The position numbers and the translations under genes were made by a program. Below are positions 44,537 through 52,471 of a stretch of DNA of 64,000 nucleotides, piece by piece (positions within the stretch are counted from its first letter, which is position 1; every line of letters starts with the position of its first letter). The notes beneath the pieces were generated by a model. It was not told where the DNA came from. It made no database searches and saw only the letters and a list, made by a program, of their open reading frames with translations. This DNA comes from Actinacidiphila acididurans (GTDB lineage Bacteria; Actinomycetota; Actinomycetes; Streptomycetales; Streptomycetaceae): NCBI RefSeq assembly GCF_016918855.1, contig NZ_JADKYB010000025.1, positions 1-64,000 of the forward strand, written 5' to 3'.

Positions 44537-44769
44537 GAGTGCTCCTCGGACGGCTTCAGGGGGCGCGAACGACGCAGATCGGCGGCCTTGCCCGGCCGCA
44601 CCCACGACGCTACGAACCGGCGCCCGTCCGCGGCCATGACGCCTCCACCCGGCCATTGCGGGGGCCCACCCACCGGAGCACCGGGGGAAAACCCCACCCG
44701 GGCCCGGCCTGTGCAGCGTGACGACTGCGGAGGGCGGTGCTTCGGCCATGCAACCTTGCCAGGGTCACA

Positions 44770-45720
44770 TCACCTTGTAAGCCGAGGTTCGCCATGCCCG
44801 GGCGTGACGGACGTCCGGCCGCTGCTGCCCAGGGCGATCCGGAGCAGCAGGTCGGCTGCGCCGGTCGGCCGCCGGTCCTCGGCCCACACGGCGTGCAGCC
44901 GACGGCGCAGGTCCGCGTCGCCGATCGGCACCTCCACGACGCGGCCGGCAGCGAGGTCCTCGCGCACTGTCACCGCGCTGAGCACCGCCGGGCCCGCGCC
45001 GTCGGCCACAGCGGCGCGCACCGCCGCGTTCGCGTCCAGCACCATCAACGGCCTTGCCGGCTTGACGCCCGCGCCGGCCAGCAAGCGCTCGATCGTCTCG
45101 CGGGTGCCCGACCCCGGTTCGCGCACGATCAGCCGGGTGCGGGCCAGTTCGGCCAAGTCCACCGGTTCGTCGCGTCGCGCCCATGGGTGGCCCGGGGCCA
45201 CCACGACGGCCAGCCGGTCGGAGGCGACCTGGCAGGAGCCGAGCCCGGGAGGCACCGTGGGCGCCTCGACGAAGCCCAGGCCGATCTCGCCGGCCGTGAC
45301 CAGCGCTGCGACCTGCTCCGAATTGGTCACTTTGAGGCTGACCAGCACGTCGGGCGAGGTTTGCCGCAGCGCACCGATCCACCGCGGCACGAAGTGTTCG
45401 GCCAAGGTCATGCTGGAGGCCAGCCGCAGGTCGGTCTCGCGCTCGCCGCGCAGCGCGGCCGCACCCGCGAGCAGCGCGTCGAGTTCGTCGAGCACCTTCC
45501 CGGCCCACTGGCACACCGCCTTGCCCTCCACGGTGAGCGCCGAACCGCGCGTGTCCCGATCGACCAGACGGAGGCCAAGAAGCCGCTCGAGCTGGCCCAG
45601 GCGCTTGCTCGCCGCAGGCTGGCTGATCCCCATCCTCTCGGCCGCCCGGCCCAGGCTGCCCGTCTCCGCCACGAGCGTCAGCAGCGTGAGACTGGTGGGG
45701 TCCGGTGGCGACGCACTCAT
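44770..45720 (-). CDS. LysR-family regulator (paralogue of the TDT-linked LysR)
   Basis: LysR-type regulator of 316 residues; the HTH is LTLVAETGSLGRAAERMG then ISQPAASKRLGQLERLLG. It closely resembles the regulator at 18570-19577 (ASSMTLAEHFVPRWIGAL, LGFVEAP, HPWARRDEP, IVREPGSGTRETI, LHAVWAEDRRP), indicating paralogues. It is divergent from the DUF4331 gene with a 249-bp gap. The upstream segment 45730-45759 resembles the operator of the paralogue. The effector may be an anion or organic acid; this is inference. Confidence 0.88.
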   Translation of the reverse strand: MSASPPDPTSLTLLTLVAETGSLGRAAERMGISQPAASKRLGQLERLLGLRLVDRDTRGSALTVEGKAVCQWAGKVLDELDALLAGAAALRGERETDLRLASSMTLAEHFVPRWIGALRQTSPDVLVSLKVTNSEQVAALVTAGEIGLGFVEAPTVPPGLGSCQVASDRLAVVVAPGHPWARRDEPVDLAELARTRLIVREPGSGTRETIERLLAGAGVKPARPLMVLDANAAVRAAVADGAGPAVLSAVTVREDLAAGRVVEVPIGDADLRRRLHAVWAEDRRPTGAADLLLRIALGSSGRTSVTPGHGEPRLTR

Positions 45721-45729
45721 AACCGGGGA

Positions 45730-45759
45730 TTATCGCCGCATTCCCGATGGGTGGCTACC
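45730..45759. promoter_or_regulatory. LysR-type operator candidate
   Basis: A 30-bp segment beginning TTAT and ending GGCTACC aligns without gaps with the 19587-19616 operator region of the paralogous LysR (shared TTAT, CCGA, CTACC). It lies directly upstream of the LysR start in the divergent region. Confidence 0.4.
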
Positions 45760-45969
45760 GGCGTCCTTGTCCGCCGAGCAGGATGAACGGCGCGACCTCC
45801 TGATCCGGTCGACGAGTCGCGGGCTCGCACCGTGTGGAGCACAGTTGTTGCCGTGGGCCGCAGCATCTTCTGACGCGTATGCGCCGGCGGAGCGCGCGCG
45901 GGCTCGTACTGCGCCCACGCCGTGCAGTCTCGACGGCCCCGCCCCGAGCGCAGTGGAATGGACCCCCTC

Positions 45970-46992
45970 ATGTCTCATCACCTCGATACACCGCTGGCGG
46001 CACAGAACGGCCAGCTGTTCCTTGACGACCTCTATGCCTTTCCCGGCGAGAACAGCACCGTGTTCGTGATGGACGTCAACTCGAACATCACCGGTGTCTA
46101 CGCCGAGCCGGGCTTCCATCCCGAGGCCCGCTACGAGTTCAAGGTCCACGTCGACGGCGCCGACCAGGAGAACCTCACCTACCGTTTCGCGTTCGCCGGG
46201 CCCGACTCGGCCGGCCGGCAGAACCTGCGGCTCGAGGTCCTGACCGGCGACGACGCGCGCGAGGACGCCGCCGAGGGCAGGCTCGTGCTGGAGGGGCGCA
46301 CCGGCGAGACGGTGGCGGGCGACGGTGTGCGGGCGTGGGCCGGACGCATCGCCGACTCGTTCTACATCGACTTGTCCCTGCTCGCCCTGGTGAACGAGGC
46401 GGTCGGCAAGGGCACGGCCGTCGACCTGTCCGGCTGGCAGCCGGGACGGGCGAAGAACACCTTCGCCGGGACCACCGTGGAAACCATCGTGCTGGAGATC
46501 TCGCACGAGCATCCGGTGCTGCGTCCGGGCACCCGGATCGGGCTGTGGGCGGCGACCAAGCTGGCCACCGACGCGGGCGGCTGGCGGCAGATCAACCGCG
46601 CCGGCCATCCGATGATGTGGCCGATCTTCTGGCCGGGCGACACCGACTTCTCCAACCCGGCCAACACCCGGCATCCGTCCGAGGACCGCGCGGCCGCCGG
46701 CGCGTTCATCGCGGAGCGCGTCACCGCCGTGGTCGCGGCCACCGGCACCTCGACCGACCCTGAGGGCTACGGCCAGGAGGTGGCCCGGCAACTGCTGCCC
46801 GACGTACTGCCCTACGTCGTCGGCAGCCCCGCTCAGTACGGATTCGCCGCGCGCAACGGGCGCACCCTGGCGGACAACGCGCCGGAGGCGATGCTCTCGC
46901 TGGTGACCAACATGGGCGTGCCCGCAGGGCTGACCCCGGCCACCGCGGCGCAGGCGCGCCGCGCCGATTTCCCGTACGTCGTCCCCGTCTGA
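45970..46992 (+). CDS. DUF4331 family protein
   Basis: Protein of 340 residues matching DUF4331 across its length: SHHLDTPLAAQNGQLFLDDLY at the start, FRVEV-type strands and a conserved ending (NPEA-type MLSLVTNMGVPAGL). Function is not established in the family. No signal peptide is seen. ATG 45970 gives the family-like start; ATG 45958 is an alternative. It is divergent from a LysR gene, so it is probably under its control. A strong hairpin follows at 47067-47098. Confidence 0.85.
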   Translation: MSHHLDTPLAAQNGQLFLDDLYAFPGENSTVFVMDVNSNITGVYAEPGFHPEARYEFKVHVDGADQENLTYRFAFAGPDSAGRQNLRLEVLTGDDAREDAAEGRLVLEGRTGETVAGDGVRAWAGRIADSFYIDLSLLALVNEAVGKGTAVDLSGWQPGRAKNTFAGTTVETIVLEISHEHPVLRPGTRIGLWAATKLATDAGGWRQINRAGHPMMWPIFWPGDTDFSNPANTRHPSEDRAAAGAFIAERVTAVVAATGTSTDPEGYGQEVARQLLPDVLPYVVGSPAQYGFAARNGRTLADNAPEAMLSLVTNMGVPAGLTPATAAQARRADFPYVVPV

Positions 46993-47066
46993 GCAGGACG
47001 GGCACTCGACGGGCGGCGGGGAGAGCGCCCGCTGCCTCGGCGCCTCCTTCGGCTCGGGAAACGCAG

Positions 47067-47098
47067 CAGGCCGGCCGGTCAGGGGACCGGCCGGCCTG
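47067..47098. terminator. Bidirectional terminator hairpin
   Basis: Perfect 14-bp stem CAGGCCGGCCGGTC/GACCGGCCGGCCTG with an AGGG loop between the convergent DUF4331 and cellulase genes. Confidence 0.85.
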
Positions 47099-47166
47099 AT
47101 CGGCTCCCGATGGTTCCGGGAGCCGGGGGGTGGTTCAGTTCGGGCTCGCCCTATAGCGGGCGCCTG

Positions 47167-48897
47167 TCAGGAGGCGGTGCAGGTGAGGGCGGGGGCGCTG
47201 ATGGTGCCGCTCGCGGTTCCCTGGAGGCCGAAGCTCGTGGAGCCGGCGGGCGCCAGGGCGCCGTTGTAGGAGAGGTTCTTGGCGGTCACCGAGGTGCCGG
47301 TCTGGGTGATGGTCGCGTTCCAGCCGCTGGTCTCCTGCACGCCGGACGGCAGGGTGAAGGCGATGTTCCAGCCGTTGATCGCCGTGCTGCCGGCGGTCAC
47401 GGTGATCGTGGCGGTGAAGCCGCCGGACCAGGAGTTGTCGGTGTGCCAGGTGGCGGTGCAGCCGTTGCTGCCGGTGCCGCCGGTGGTGCTGCCCGAGGTG
47501 GTGCCGGACGTCGTTCCCGTGGTCGTACCGGAGGACGTACCGCTCGACGTACCCGACGAGGTGCCGCTGCTCGTGCCGGACGACGTACCCGACGACGTAC
47601 CGCTCGACGTACCCGAGGACGTACCCGACGAGGTGCCGCCCGTGGAGCCGGTGCCGCCGAAGGTGGGGGCCTTGATGGAGGTCAGGTAGCCGTCCTTGAC
47701 GGTGTCGACGGTCTGCCAGTCGTCCTTGAGGATGCCGCCGGTGTCACCGGAGTCCGGGTTCCAGGACCAGAAGGTCCAGCTGAAGCTGTCACCGCCATTG
47801 GCGGAGGTGGGCAGCATGTAGTCGACCAGCGCCTTGAGCCACTGCTGGTCGGTCGTGGACTGCAGGGTGGTGCCGAACTCGCCGACCCACACCGGGGCGA
47901 TATTTTGCTTGAAGAGGTAGCCCCAGTACTTGTCCCATATGCCAGGCATGTTCGACGGGAAGCTGGGGTCGGTGAACCAGGTCTGCTGGGCGACGGACGT
48001 GGCGTAGTCGTGGGCCGAGTAGACCACGCGGTTGGCCACGTTCAGCTGGACCGGGTACTGGCCGGCGCCCATCAGGTTGCCACCCCACCAGCCGGAGGTG
48101 CCGTTGAAGGTCTGGATGCCCTCGACGAAGATCAGCAGGTTGGGGTTGACGCCCAGGACCGCGTTGCCGGCCCGCTCGGCGGCCAGCCGCCAGTCGATCG
48201 TGGTGTCGCCGCAGCCCCAGCAGGCCGGGTCGTGCGGCTCGTTGTGCAGGTCGATCCCGACGACCGCGGTGTTGCCCTGGTAACGGGTGGCCAGCGCCTT
48301 GAGGTTGGTCAGCCAGGTCGACTCGGGTACGGAGCTGGTGTACCAGAGGGCGGACTGCCCGCTGGAGTCCGGGCGGTGCCGGTCCAGGATGACCCGCAGG
48401 CCGATCGAGCCCGCGTAGTTGACGATCTTGTCCATGATCTGCAGCGGGCTGAGGCCCTGCAGATCGGTGTTCATGTTGTAGAAGTTGATGCTGTTGGCCG
48501 TGGCGCCCGGCTTGAAGATGTCGTCGCTGTACGGCAGCCGGATCGTGTTGTAGCCCAGCGACTTCATCTGGTCGATCATGCTCTTGTAGTCACGCGACCA
48601 GAGGCCGTGCACGACCTCGTTCGACGTCTCGAAGCCGAACCAGTTGATGCCGGCGATACGTACCGGCTGGTTACTGGAGTCCAGGATGTCGCGCCCGCTG
48701 GTGTGCCAGTAGCCGGTGCCCGCGCCGGCCGCGGCCGGTGCGGCGACGGCGGCGCGGGCGGGCGACTGGCCGGTCAGGGACAGCAGGGCGAACAGCGCGG
48801 CGGCGAGCGCCGCGGCCAGGAGCGCCCGCACCCGGTTCGGCCCTCGCCAGGCATGCAGACGGCTCAGGGGGCTCGACGAGCCCGGGGAAACGACCAC
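47167..48897 (-). CDS. Secreted GH5 endoglucanase with CBM2
   Basis: Secreted cellulase of 576 residues. GTG 48897 follows GAGAGGA; upstream frame to 49026 crosses the operator. The signal peptide is about 15-50 (RALLAAALAAALFALLSL). The GH5 domain (about 60-400) has the acid/base Glu220 (LHNEPHD) and nucleophile Glu340 (WVGEFGT). A low-complexity linker of SGTS/TTSG repeats precedes a C-terminal CBM2 (CTATWHTDNSWSGGF ... LTCTAS) with its two end cysteines. It hydrolyses cellulose. A canonical CebR box lies 108 bp upstream, implying cello-oligosaccharide induction. Confidence 0.94.
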   Translation of the reverse strand: MVVSPGSSSPLSRLHAWRGPNRVRALLAAALAAALFALLSLTGQSPARAAVAAPAAAGAGTGYWHTSGRDILDSSNQPVRIAGINWFGFETSNEVVHGLWSRDYKSMIDQMKSLGYNTIRLPYSDDIFKPGATANSINFYNMNTDLQGLSPLQIMDKIVNYAGSIGLRVILDRHRPDSSGQSALWYTSSVPESTWLTNLKALATRYQGNTAVVGIDLHNEPHDPACWGCGDTTIDWRLAAERAGNAVLGVNPNLLIFVEGIQTFNGTSGWWGGNLMGAGQYPVQLNVANRVVYSAHDYATSVAQQTWFTDPSFPSNMPGIWDKYWGYLFKQNIAPVWVGEFGTTLQSTTDQQWLKALVDYMLPTSANGGDSFSWTFWSWNPDSGDTGGILKDDWQTVDTVKDGYLTSIKAPTFGGTGSTGGTSSGTSSGTSSGTSSGTSSGTSSGTSSGTSSGTSSGTTTGTTSGTTSGSTTGGTGSNGCTATWHTDNSWSGGFTATITVTAGSTAINGWNIAFTLPSGVQETSGWNATITQTGTSVTAKNLSYNGALAPAGSTSFGLQGTASGTISAPALTCTAS

Positions 48898-49004
48898 GGT
48901 GCGTGTCCTCTCGGTGGGGGGAACGGTGGGAGCGCATGGGTCGAGGTGTGCTCTGTGGGGGGATTTCTTCAGTTCGTGGTGCGCGGCGACCGCGGGAGCC
49001 GGTG

Positions 49005-49018
49005 TGGGAGCGCTCCCA
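49005..49018. promoter_or_regulatory. Canonical CebR box
   Basis: TGGGAGCGCTCCCA matches the CebR (LacI-family) consensus at every position. It lies in the promoter region of the GH5 endoglucanase. CebR is known to repress cellulase and cello-oligosaccharide transporter genes in Streptomyces until cellobiose or cellotriose binds. Confidence 0.9.
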
Positions 49019-49117
49019 AGGCGCATCTGTATGGAACCGACGCCACATGTTGGACGTCAAGGGGGAAGGCGGCATTCAAGAAGTGAATCGATGGCCGGTG
49101 GAGATGAGTTGGCCATG

Positions 49118-49135
49118 GGTTAGGCTTGCCTAACC
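49118..49135. promoter_or_regulatory. DmdR/IdeR-type iron box
   Basis: GGTTAGGC-TT-GCCTAACC is a perfect 8-bp dyad containing the core TTAGGCTTGCCTAA of DtxR-family iron boxes. It lies 100 bp upstream of the siderophore-interacting protein gene, predicting derepression under iron limitation. Confidence 0.85.
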
Positions 49136-49140
49136 GGATA

Positions 49141-49215
49141 CGGGTCCGGTACTCGGTCCGGTACCGGGGATCGGTCCGGAACGAGCCGGAACGGTCCGGA
49201 ACGAGCGAGCCGAGC
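49141..49215. repeat. Short direct repeats GGTCCGG
   Basis: Several copies of CGGTCCGGTAC and GGTCCGGAACGAG occur head to tail between the iron box and the SIP start. They may form hairpins in the leader RNA. Outside these repeats, the 337-bp gap 48898-49234 holds only the CebR and iron boxes. Confidence 0.55.
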
Positions 49216-49234
49216 GAGAGAGCGGGGCGAGGCC

Positions 49235-50356
49235 ATGACGACCGCGGCGGAACGACCCGAGCGCAGGACCCCGACCGCCAAGCACGCCACCGTGGTGCGC
49301 ACCGAGCGGCTGACGCCGCACATGGTGCGGGTGGTGCTGGCCGTCGACCCGGCCGCCGATCTGGCGGTCGGCGCGTACACCGACCACTACGTCAAGCTGG
49401 TCTTCCCGCCCGCGGGCACGACCTACCCCGAGCCGCTGGACCTGGCGGCCGTCCGTCGCGACCTGCCGCGCGAGCAGTGGCCGCGGACCCGTACGTACAC
49501 CGTACGGGCCTGGGATCCCGCCGCCCGCGAGATGACGGTGGACTTCGTGGTGCACGGCGACGAGGGGCTGGCCGGGCCGTGGGCGGCGCGGGTACGACCG
49601 GGCGAGGGCATCTGGTTCCTCGGGCCGGGCGGCGGCTACGCCCCCGATCCGGCGGCCGCCTGGCACCTGCTCGCCGGGGACGAGAGCGCGCTGCCGGCCG
49701 TCGCCGCCGCGGTGGAGCACCTGCCGCCGGGCGCGCTCGCGAAGGTGTTCGTCGAGGTGGCCGGGCCGCAGGAGGAGCAGAAGCTCGACGCCTCCGGCGA
49801 GGTCGAGGTGGTGTGGGTGCACCGCGGCGACCGGCCGGTCGGCGCCGCACTGGTCGAGGCGGTCACCTCGGCCGGCCTGCCGGACGGCGACGTCCAGGTC
49901 TTCGTGCACGGCGAGGCGCATTTCGTACGGGAGCTGCGGCGCTGGCTGCGGCTGGACCGCGGGGTGCCCCTCGAGCGGCTGTCCGTCTCCGGCTACTGGC
50001 GGCGCGGCAGCGACGAGGACGGCTGGCAGTCCTCCAAGCGGGAGTGGAACGCGGAAGTCGAGCGGGAGCAGGAGCGGGCCGAGGGCTCGGTGCGTACGGT
50101 CGGTGTCCGCGCGGCGCCTTCCCGTACGGTCCCGCGAACGGTCCGACCGCGGGTGGGCCGCACCTGCTCCGTACGACCCGCCCCGCTCCGTACGGCCGCC
50201 TCCGCGCCTCACTCCCCCGGCCTCACACCGCCTTCTGGTACGCCCGGAACGTGCGGGTCGACAGCCACACCGCGGCCGCCGCGAGGGCCAGCAGAGCGCC
50301 GCCGCGGCCGAGGACCCGGGCCCAGTCGGGGTCCGCGGTCATGGCCGAACGGCTAG
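49235..50356 (+). CDS. Siderophore-interacting protein (FAD/NADPH ferric-siderophore reductase) with atypical C-terminal extension
   Basis: Cytoplasmic flavoprotein that reduces ferric siderophores to release iron. The core (about 1-280) has TPHMVRVVLA, the FAD motif RTRTYTVRAWD, the GDESALPAVAAAVEHLP segment and the usual ending SGYWRRGSDEDGWQSSKREWN. The frame then continues for about 95 Arg/Pro-rich residues absent from typical family members and overlaps the 3' end of the opposing ABC permease gene by 134 bp. An iron box upstream fits Fe-dependent repression. ATG 49235 lies after GGGGCGAGG. The tail may reflect loss of the original stop. Confidence 0.88.
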   Translation: MTTAAERPERRTPTAKHATVVRTERLTPHMVRVVLAVDPAADLAVGAYTDHYVKLVFPPAGTTYPEPLDLAAVRRDLPREQWPRTRTYTVRAWDPAAREMTVDFVVHGDEGLAGPWAARVRPGEGIWFLGPGGGYAPDPAAAWHLLAGDESALPAVAAAVEHLPPGALAKVFVEVAGPQEEQKLDASGEVEVVWVHRGDRPVGAALVEAVTSAGLPDGDVQVFVHGEAHFVRELRRWLRLDRGVPLERLSVSGYWRRGSDEDGWQSSKREWNAEVEREQERAEGSVRTVGVRAAPSRTVPRTVRPRVGRTCSVRPAPLRTAASAPHSPGLTPPSGTPGTCGSTATPRPPRGPAERRRGRGPGPSRGPRSWPNG

Positions 50357-51047
50357 CCACCAGGGCCCAGTTGACCGGGTTCGCGCTCGCGGCGTGCCGC
50401 ATCCAGGACGGCATCAGGGCGGGCGCCATGAAGGCGGAGGACAGGAAGGTCAGCGGCAGAAGGAGGAAGGTGTTGACGCCGATGATGCTCTCCCGCTGCC
50501 GTACCAGCATGCCCAGCGCGTTGGAGCAGGCGCCGAAGACCGTGCCGAGCAGCACCGAGGCGGCGACGAGCACGAGCAGGCCGGGGACGCCGCCCGGGTA
50601 GTGCGCCCCGCCGAGCCGGCCGATCAGTACGATCAGCGCCGACTGGGCGGCGGTGGTGATCCCCTGCTGCACCACATTGGCGTTCATCAGTGCGGCCCGG
50701 CTGACCGGGGTGACCAGGAACCGGTTCAGCGTGCCGCGCTCGATCTCCTCCAGCGTGCCCATGCCCGCCCACATCGTGCTGGACACCGCGCTCATCACCA
50801 CCACGCCGGGCACCAGATAGTCCAGGTAGGTCCCCGACGCGGTGAAGCCGGGCAGCTCCACCACCTTGCGGAACAGCGAGCCGAAGAGGAACAGCCAGAT
50901 CACCGGCTGGATCAGGGTGATCACCACGTACGCGGGCTGCCGCGCGATCGCCATGAGCTGACGTTGCGTCATATACCAGGTCTGGCCCAGGACTCCGGAC
51001 CGGATGGAAGCAGCGGACGGTCGCGGGGCGGCGGTTGCGGCGCTCAT
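50223..51047 (-). CDS. ABC-2 type transporter permease (DrrB-like)
   Basis: Membrane permease of 274 residues with six hydrophobic segments, partner of the ATPase encoded upstream (ATGA overlap at 51044-51047). Family features: TWYMTQRQLMAIARQPAYVVITLIQP near the N-terminus and the conserved loop EEIERGTLNRFLVTPVSRAAL. DrrAB-type pairs export drugs or lipids. The 3' end overlaps the extended siderophore-interacting frame. Confidence 0.92.
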   Translation of the reverse strand: MSAATAAPRPSAASIRSGVLGQTWYMTQRQLMAIARQPAYVVITLIQPVIWLFLFGSLFRKVVELPGFTASGTYLDYLVPGVVVMSAVSSTMWAGMGTLEEIERGTLNRFLVTPVSRAALMNANVVQQGITTAAQSALIVLIGRLGGAHYPGGVPGLLVLVAASVLLGTVFGACSNALGMLVRQRESIIGVNTFLLLPLTFLSSAFMAPALMPSWMRHAASANPVNWALVASRSAMTADPDWARVLGRGGALLALAAAAVWLSTRTFRAYQKAV

Positions 51048-52060
51048 CGGGCACCTCCGGCGGCGGCAGCGGGCAGGGGGGCGGGCGCGGTGTCGGCCTC
51101 GTGGAAGCGGCGGCCCGCGTACCGCAGGTAGACGTCGTCCAGGGAGGGCCGGGCCACGGTGACCGAGGCCACCGCCGCGCCCTGGCGCTCCAGCGCGGCC
51201 AGCACGTGCGGCACCGTGGCCGGCCCGTCGTCGGCGCGGGCGCTGACCCGGCGGCCGTCGACCACCGTGTCCCGTACGCCCGCGAACTCGCCCAGCGCGG
51301 CCCGCAGCAGCCCGGCCGTCACCGGGTCCGGGGCCTGCGCGAGTTCCACGTGGACGGCGTCGCCGCGCAGTTCGCCCTTGAGGTCGGCCGGGGTGCCCTC
51401 GGCGACCACCCGGCCGCGGTCGACGATCGCGATGCGTTCGGCGAGCCGGTCGGCCTCCTCCAGGTAGTGGGTGGTCAGCAGGATGGTCAGCCCCTCCTCG
51501 CCGGCCAGCCGGCCGATCTCCTCCCACATGGCCGTGCGCGCCTGCGGGTCGAGTCCGGTGGTCGGCTCGTCCAGGAACAGCACCTGCGGGCGGTGCATCA
51601 GGCCAAGCGCCACGTCGAGGCGGCGCTGCATGCCGCCGGAGTACGTCCGTACCGGCCGGCCGGCGGCCTGCGTCAGATCGAATCGGGCGAGCAGTTCGGC
51701 GGTCCGGGCGGCAAGTGCGGCGCCGCGCAGCCCGTACAGCCGGCCCTGGAGCAGCAGGTTCTCCCGGCCGGTGGCGACCGGGTCGGCGCCCGACTTCTGC
51801 GCGACCACGCCGATGGCGCGGCGCACCCGGTCCGGGTGCCGCAGGACGTCGCGCCCGGCGACCATCGCGGTGCCGGCGTCGGGGCGGGCCAGGGTGGTGA
51901 GGATCTTGACGGTGGTGGACTTGCCGGCGCCGTTCGGGCCGAGCAGGCCGACGACGGTGCCGGCGGCGACGGTCAGGCTCAGGCCGTCGAGCGCCGTCAC
52001 CCCGCCGGGGTAACGCTTGGTCAGGTCGTGCGCCGCTACCGCGGGCGCGGGGCTGGTCAT
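51044..52060 (-). CDS. ABC transporter ATP-binding protein (DrrA-like)
   Basis: ATPase subunit of 338 residues. Walker A GPNGAGKST, Q-loop region VAQKSGADPVATG, signature YSGGMQRRL and Walker B VLFLDEPTTGLDP are intact, and the C-terminal DrrA-type domain is present. ATG 52060 follows CGGAGGG. It is translationally coupled to the permease gene. A PadR-family regulator lies upstream on the same strand with a 411-bp gap, so it probably controls this exporter in response to a drug. Confidence 0.94.
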   Translation of the reverse strand: MTSPAPAVAAHDLTKRYPGGVTALDGLSLTVAAGTVVGLLGPNGAGKSTTVKILTTLARPDAGTAMVAGRDVLRHPDRVRRAIGVVAQKSGADPVATGRENLLLQGRLYGLRGAALAARTAELLARFDLTQAAGRPVRTYSGGMQRRLDVALGLMHRPQVLFLDEPTTGLDPQARTAMWEEIGRLAGEEGLTILLTTHYLEEADRLAERIAIVDRGRVVAEGTPADLKGELRGDAVHVELAQAPDPVTAGLLRAALGEFAGVRDTVVDGRRVSARADDGPATVPHVLAALERQGAAVASVTVARPSLDDVYLRYAGRRFHEADTAPAPLPAAAAGGAR

Positions 52061-52142
52061 GGGTGGCCCTCCGCTAGGGGGTTGCCGGTCGTTACCGGCG
52101 AGGGACGGGGTCCGTCCGGCGGGGCGCGGATGTACGGACACA

Positions 52143-52212
52143 GGTGCGTACGGGCATGCCTGTGTACGTGCGCATGCCTGTCCGCGTATGTGCGGGCGTA
52201 CCTGCCCGGGTG
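52143..52212. repeat. Imperfect GCATGCCTGT-type repeats
   Basis: Three degenerate copies of a 20-24-bp unit (GCATGCCTGT, GCATGCCTGT, GCGTACCTGC cores) lie in the 411-bp gap between the ABC ATPase and PadR genes. They could be operator copies or slippage products; no gene is seen here. Confidence 0.45.
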
Positions 52213-52344
52213 CGTACGTGGTCGGTACGCGGCCGGGCGCGCCGGGCGCCGGAGTACCGGGCGTCGTGCGGAGGAGAGCCGGGCTATCGTGGGTGTGCCG
52301 CACCTCGAATCGCCCGTGCGCCGCTCCGCGCGGCGCCGGCGGTG

Positions 52345-52369
52345 GTCCCGGGCCGCAGGGCCCGGGGAC
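52345..52369. terminator. GC-rich hairpin downstream of the PadR gene
   Basis: CCCGGGCC-GCAG-GGCCCGGG is a perfect 8-bp stem with a 4-nt loop, flanked by GTC/GAC that can extend the stem. It probably terminates the minus-strand padR transcript. Confidence 0.55.
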
Positions 52370-52375
52370 GGTGTG

Positions 52376-52415
52376 CCCGGTGTCCGCTGTTGCCGCAGCG
52401 GGCGCCGGGTTTTTT
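52376..52415 (+). terminator. Intrinsic terminator on the plus strand with no assigned gene
   Basis: Arms 52376-52388 and 52397-52409 pair over 13 bp allowing two G-U pairs, with an 8-nt loop, and are followed by six T residues (52410-52415). It is the clearest intrinsic terminator in the window, yet no plus-strand gene lies upstream of it in the 52061-52375 gap. It may end an unannotated small RNA. Confidence 0.6.
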
Positions 52416-52471
52416 GTGACGGTGTGTACGGCGGCGGGTTCGCGCCGGGTCCCGTGGTCAGGTTTTCCGCA

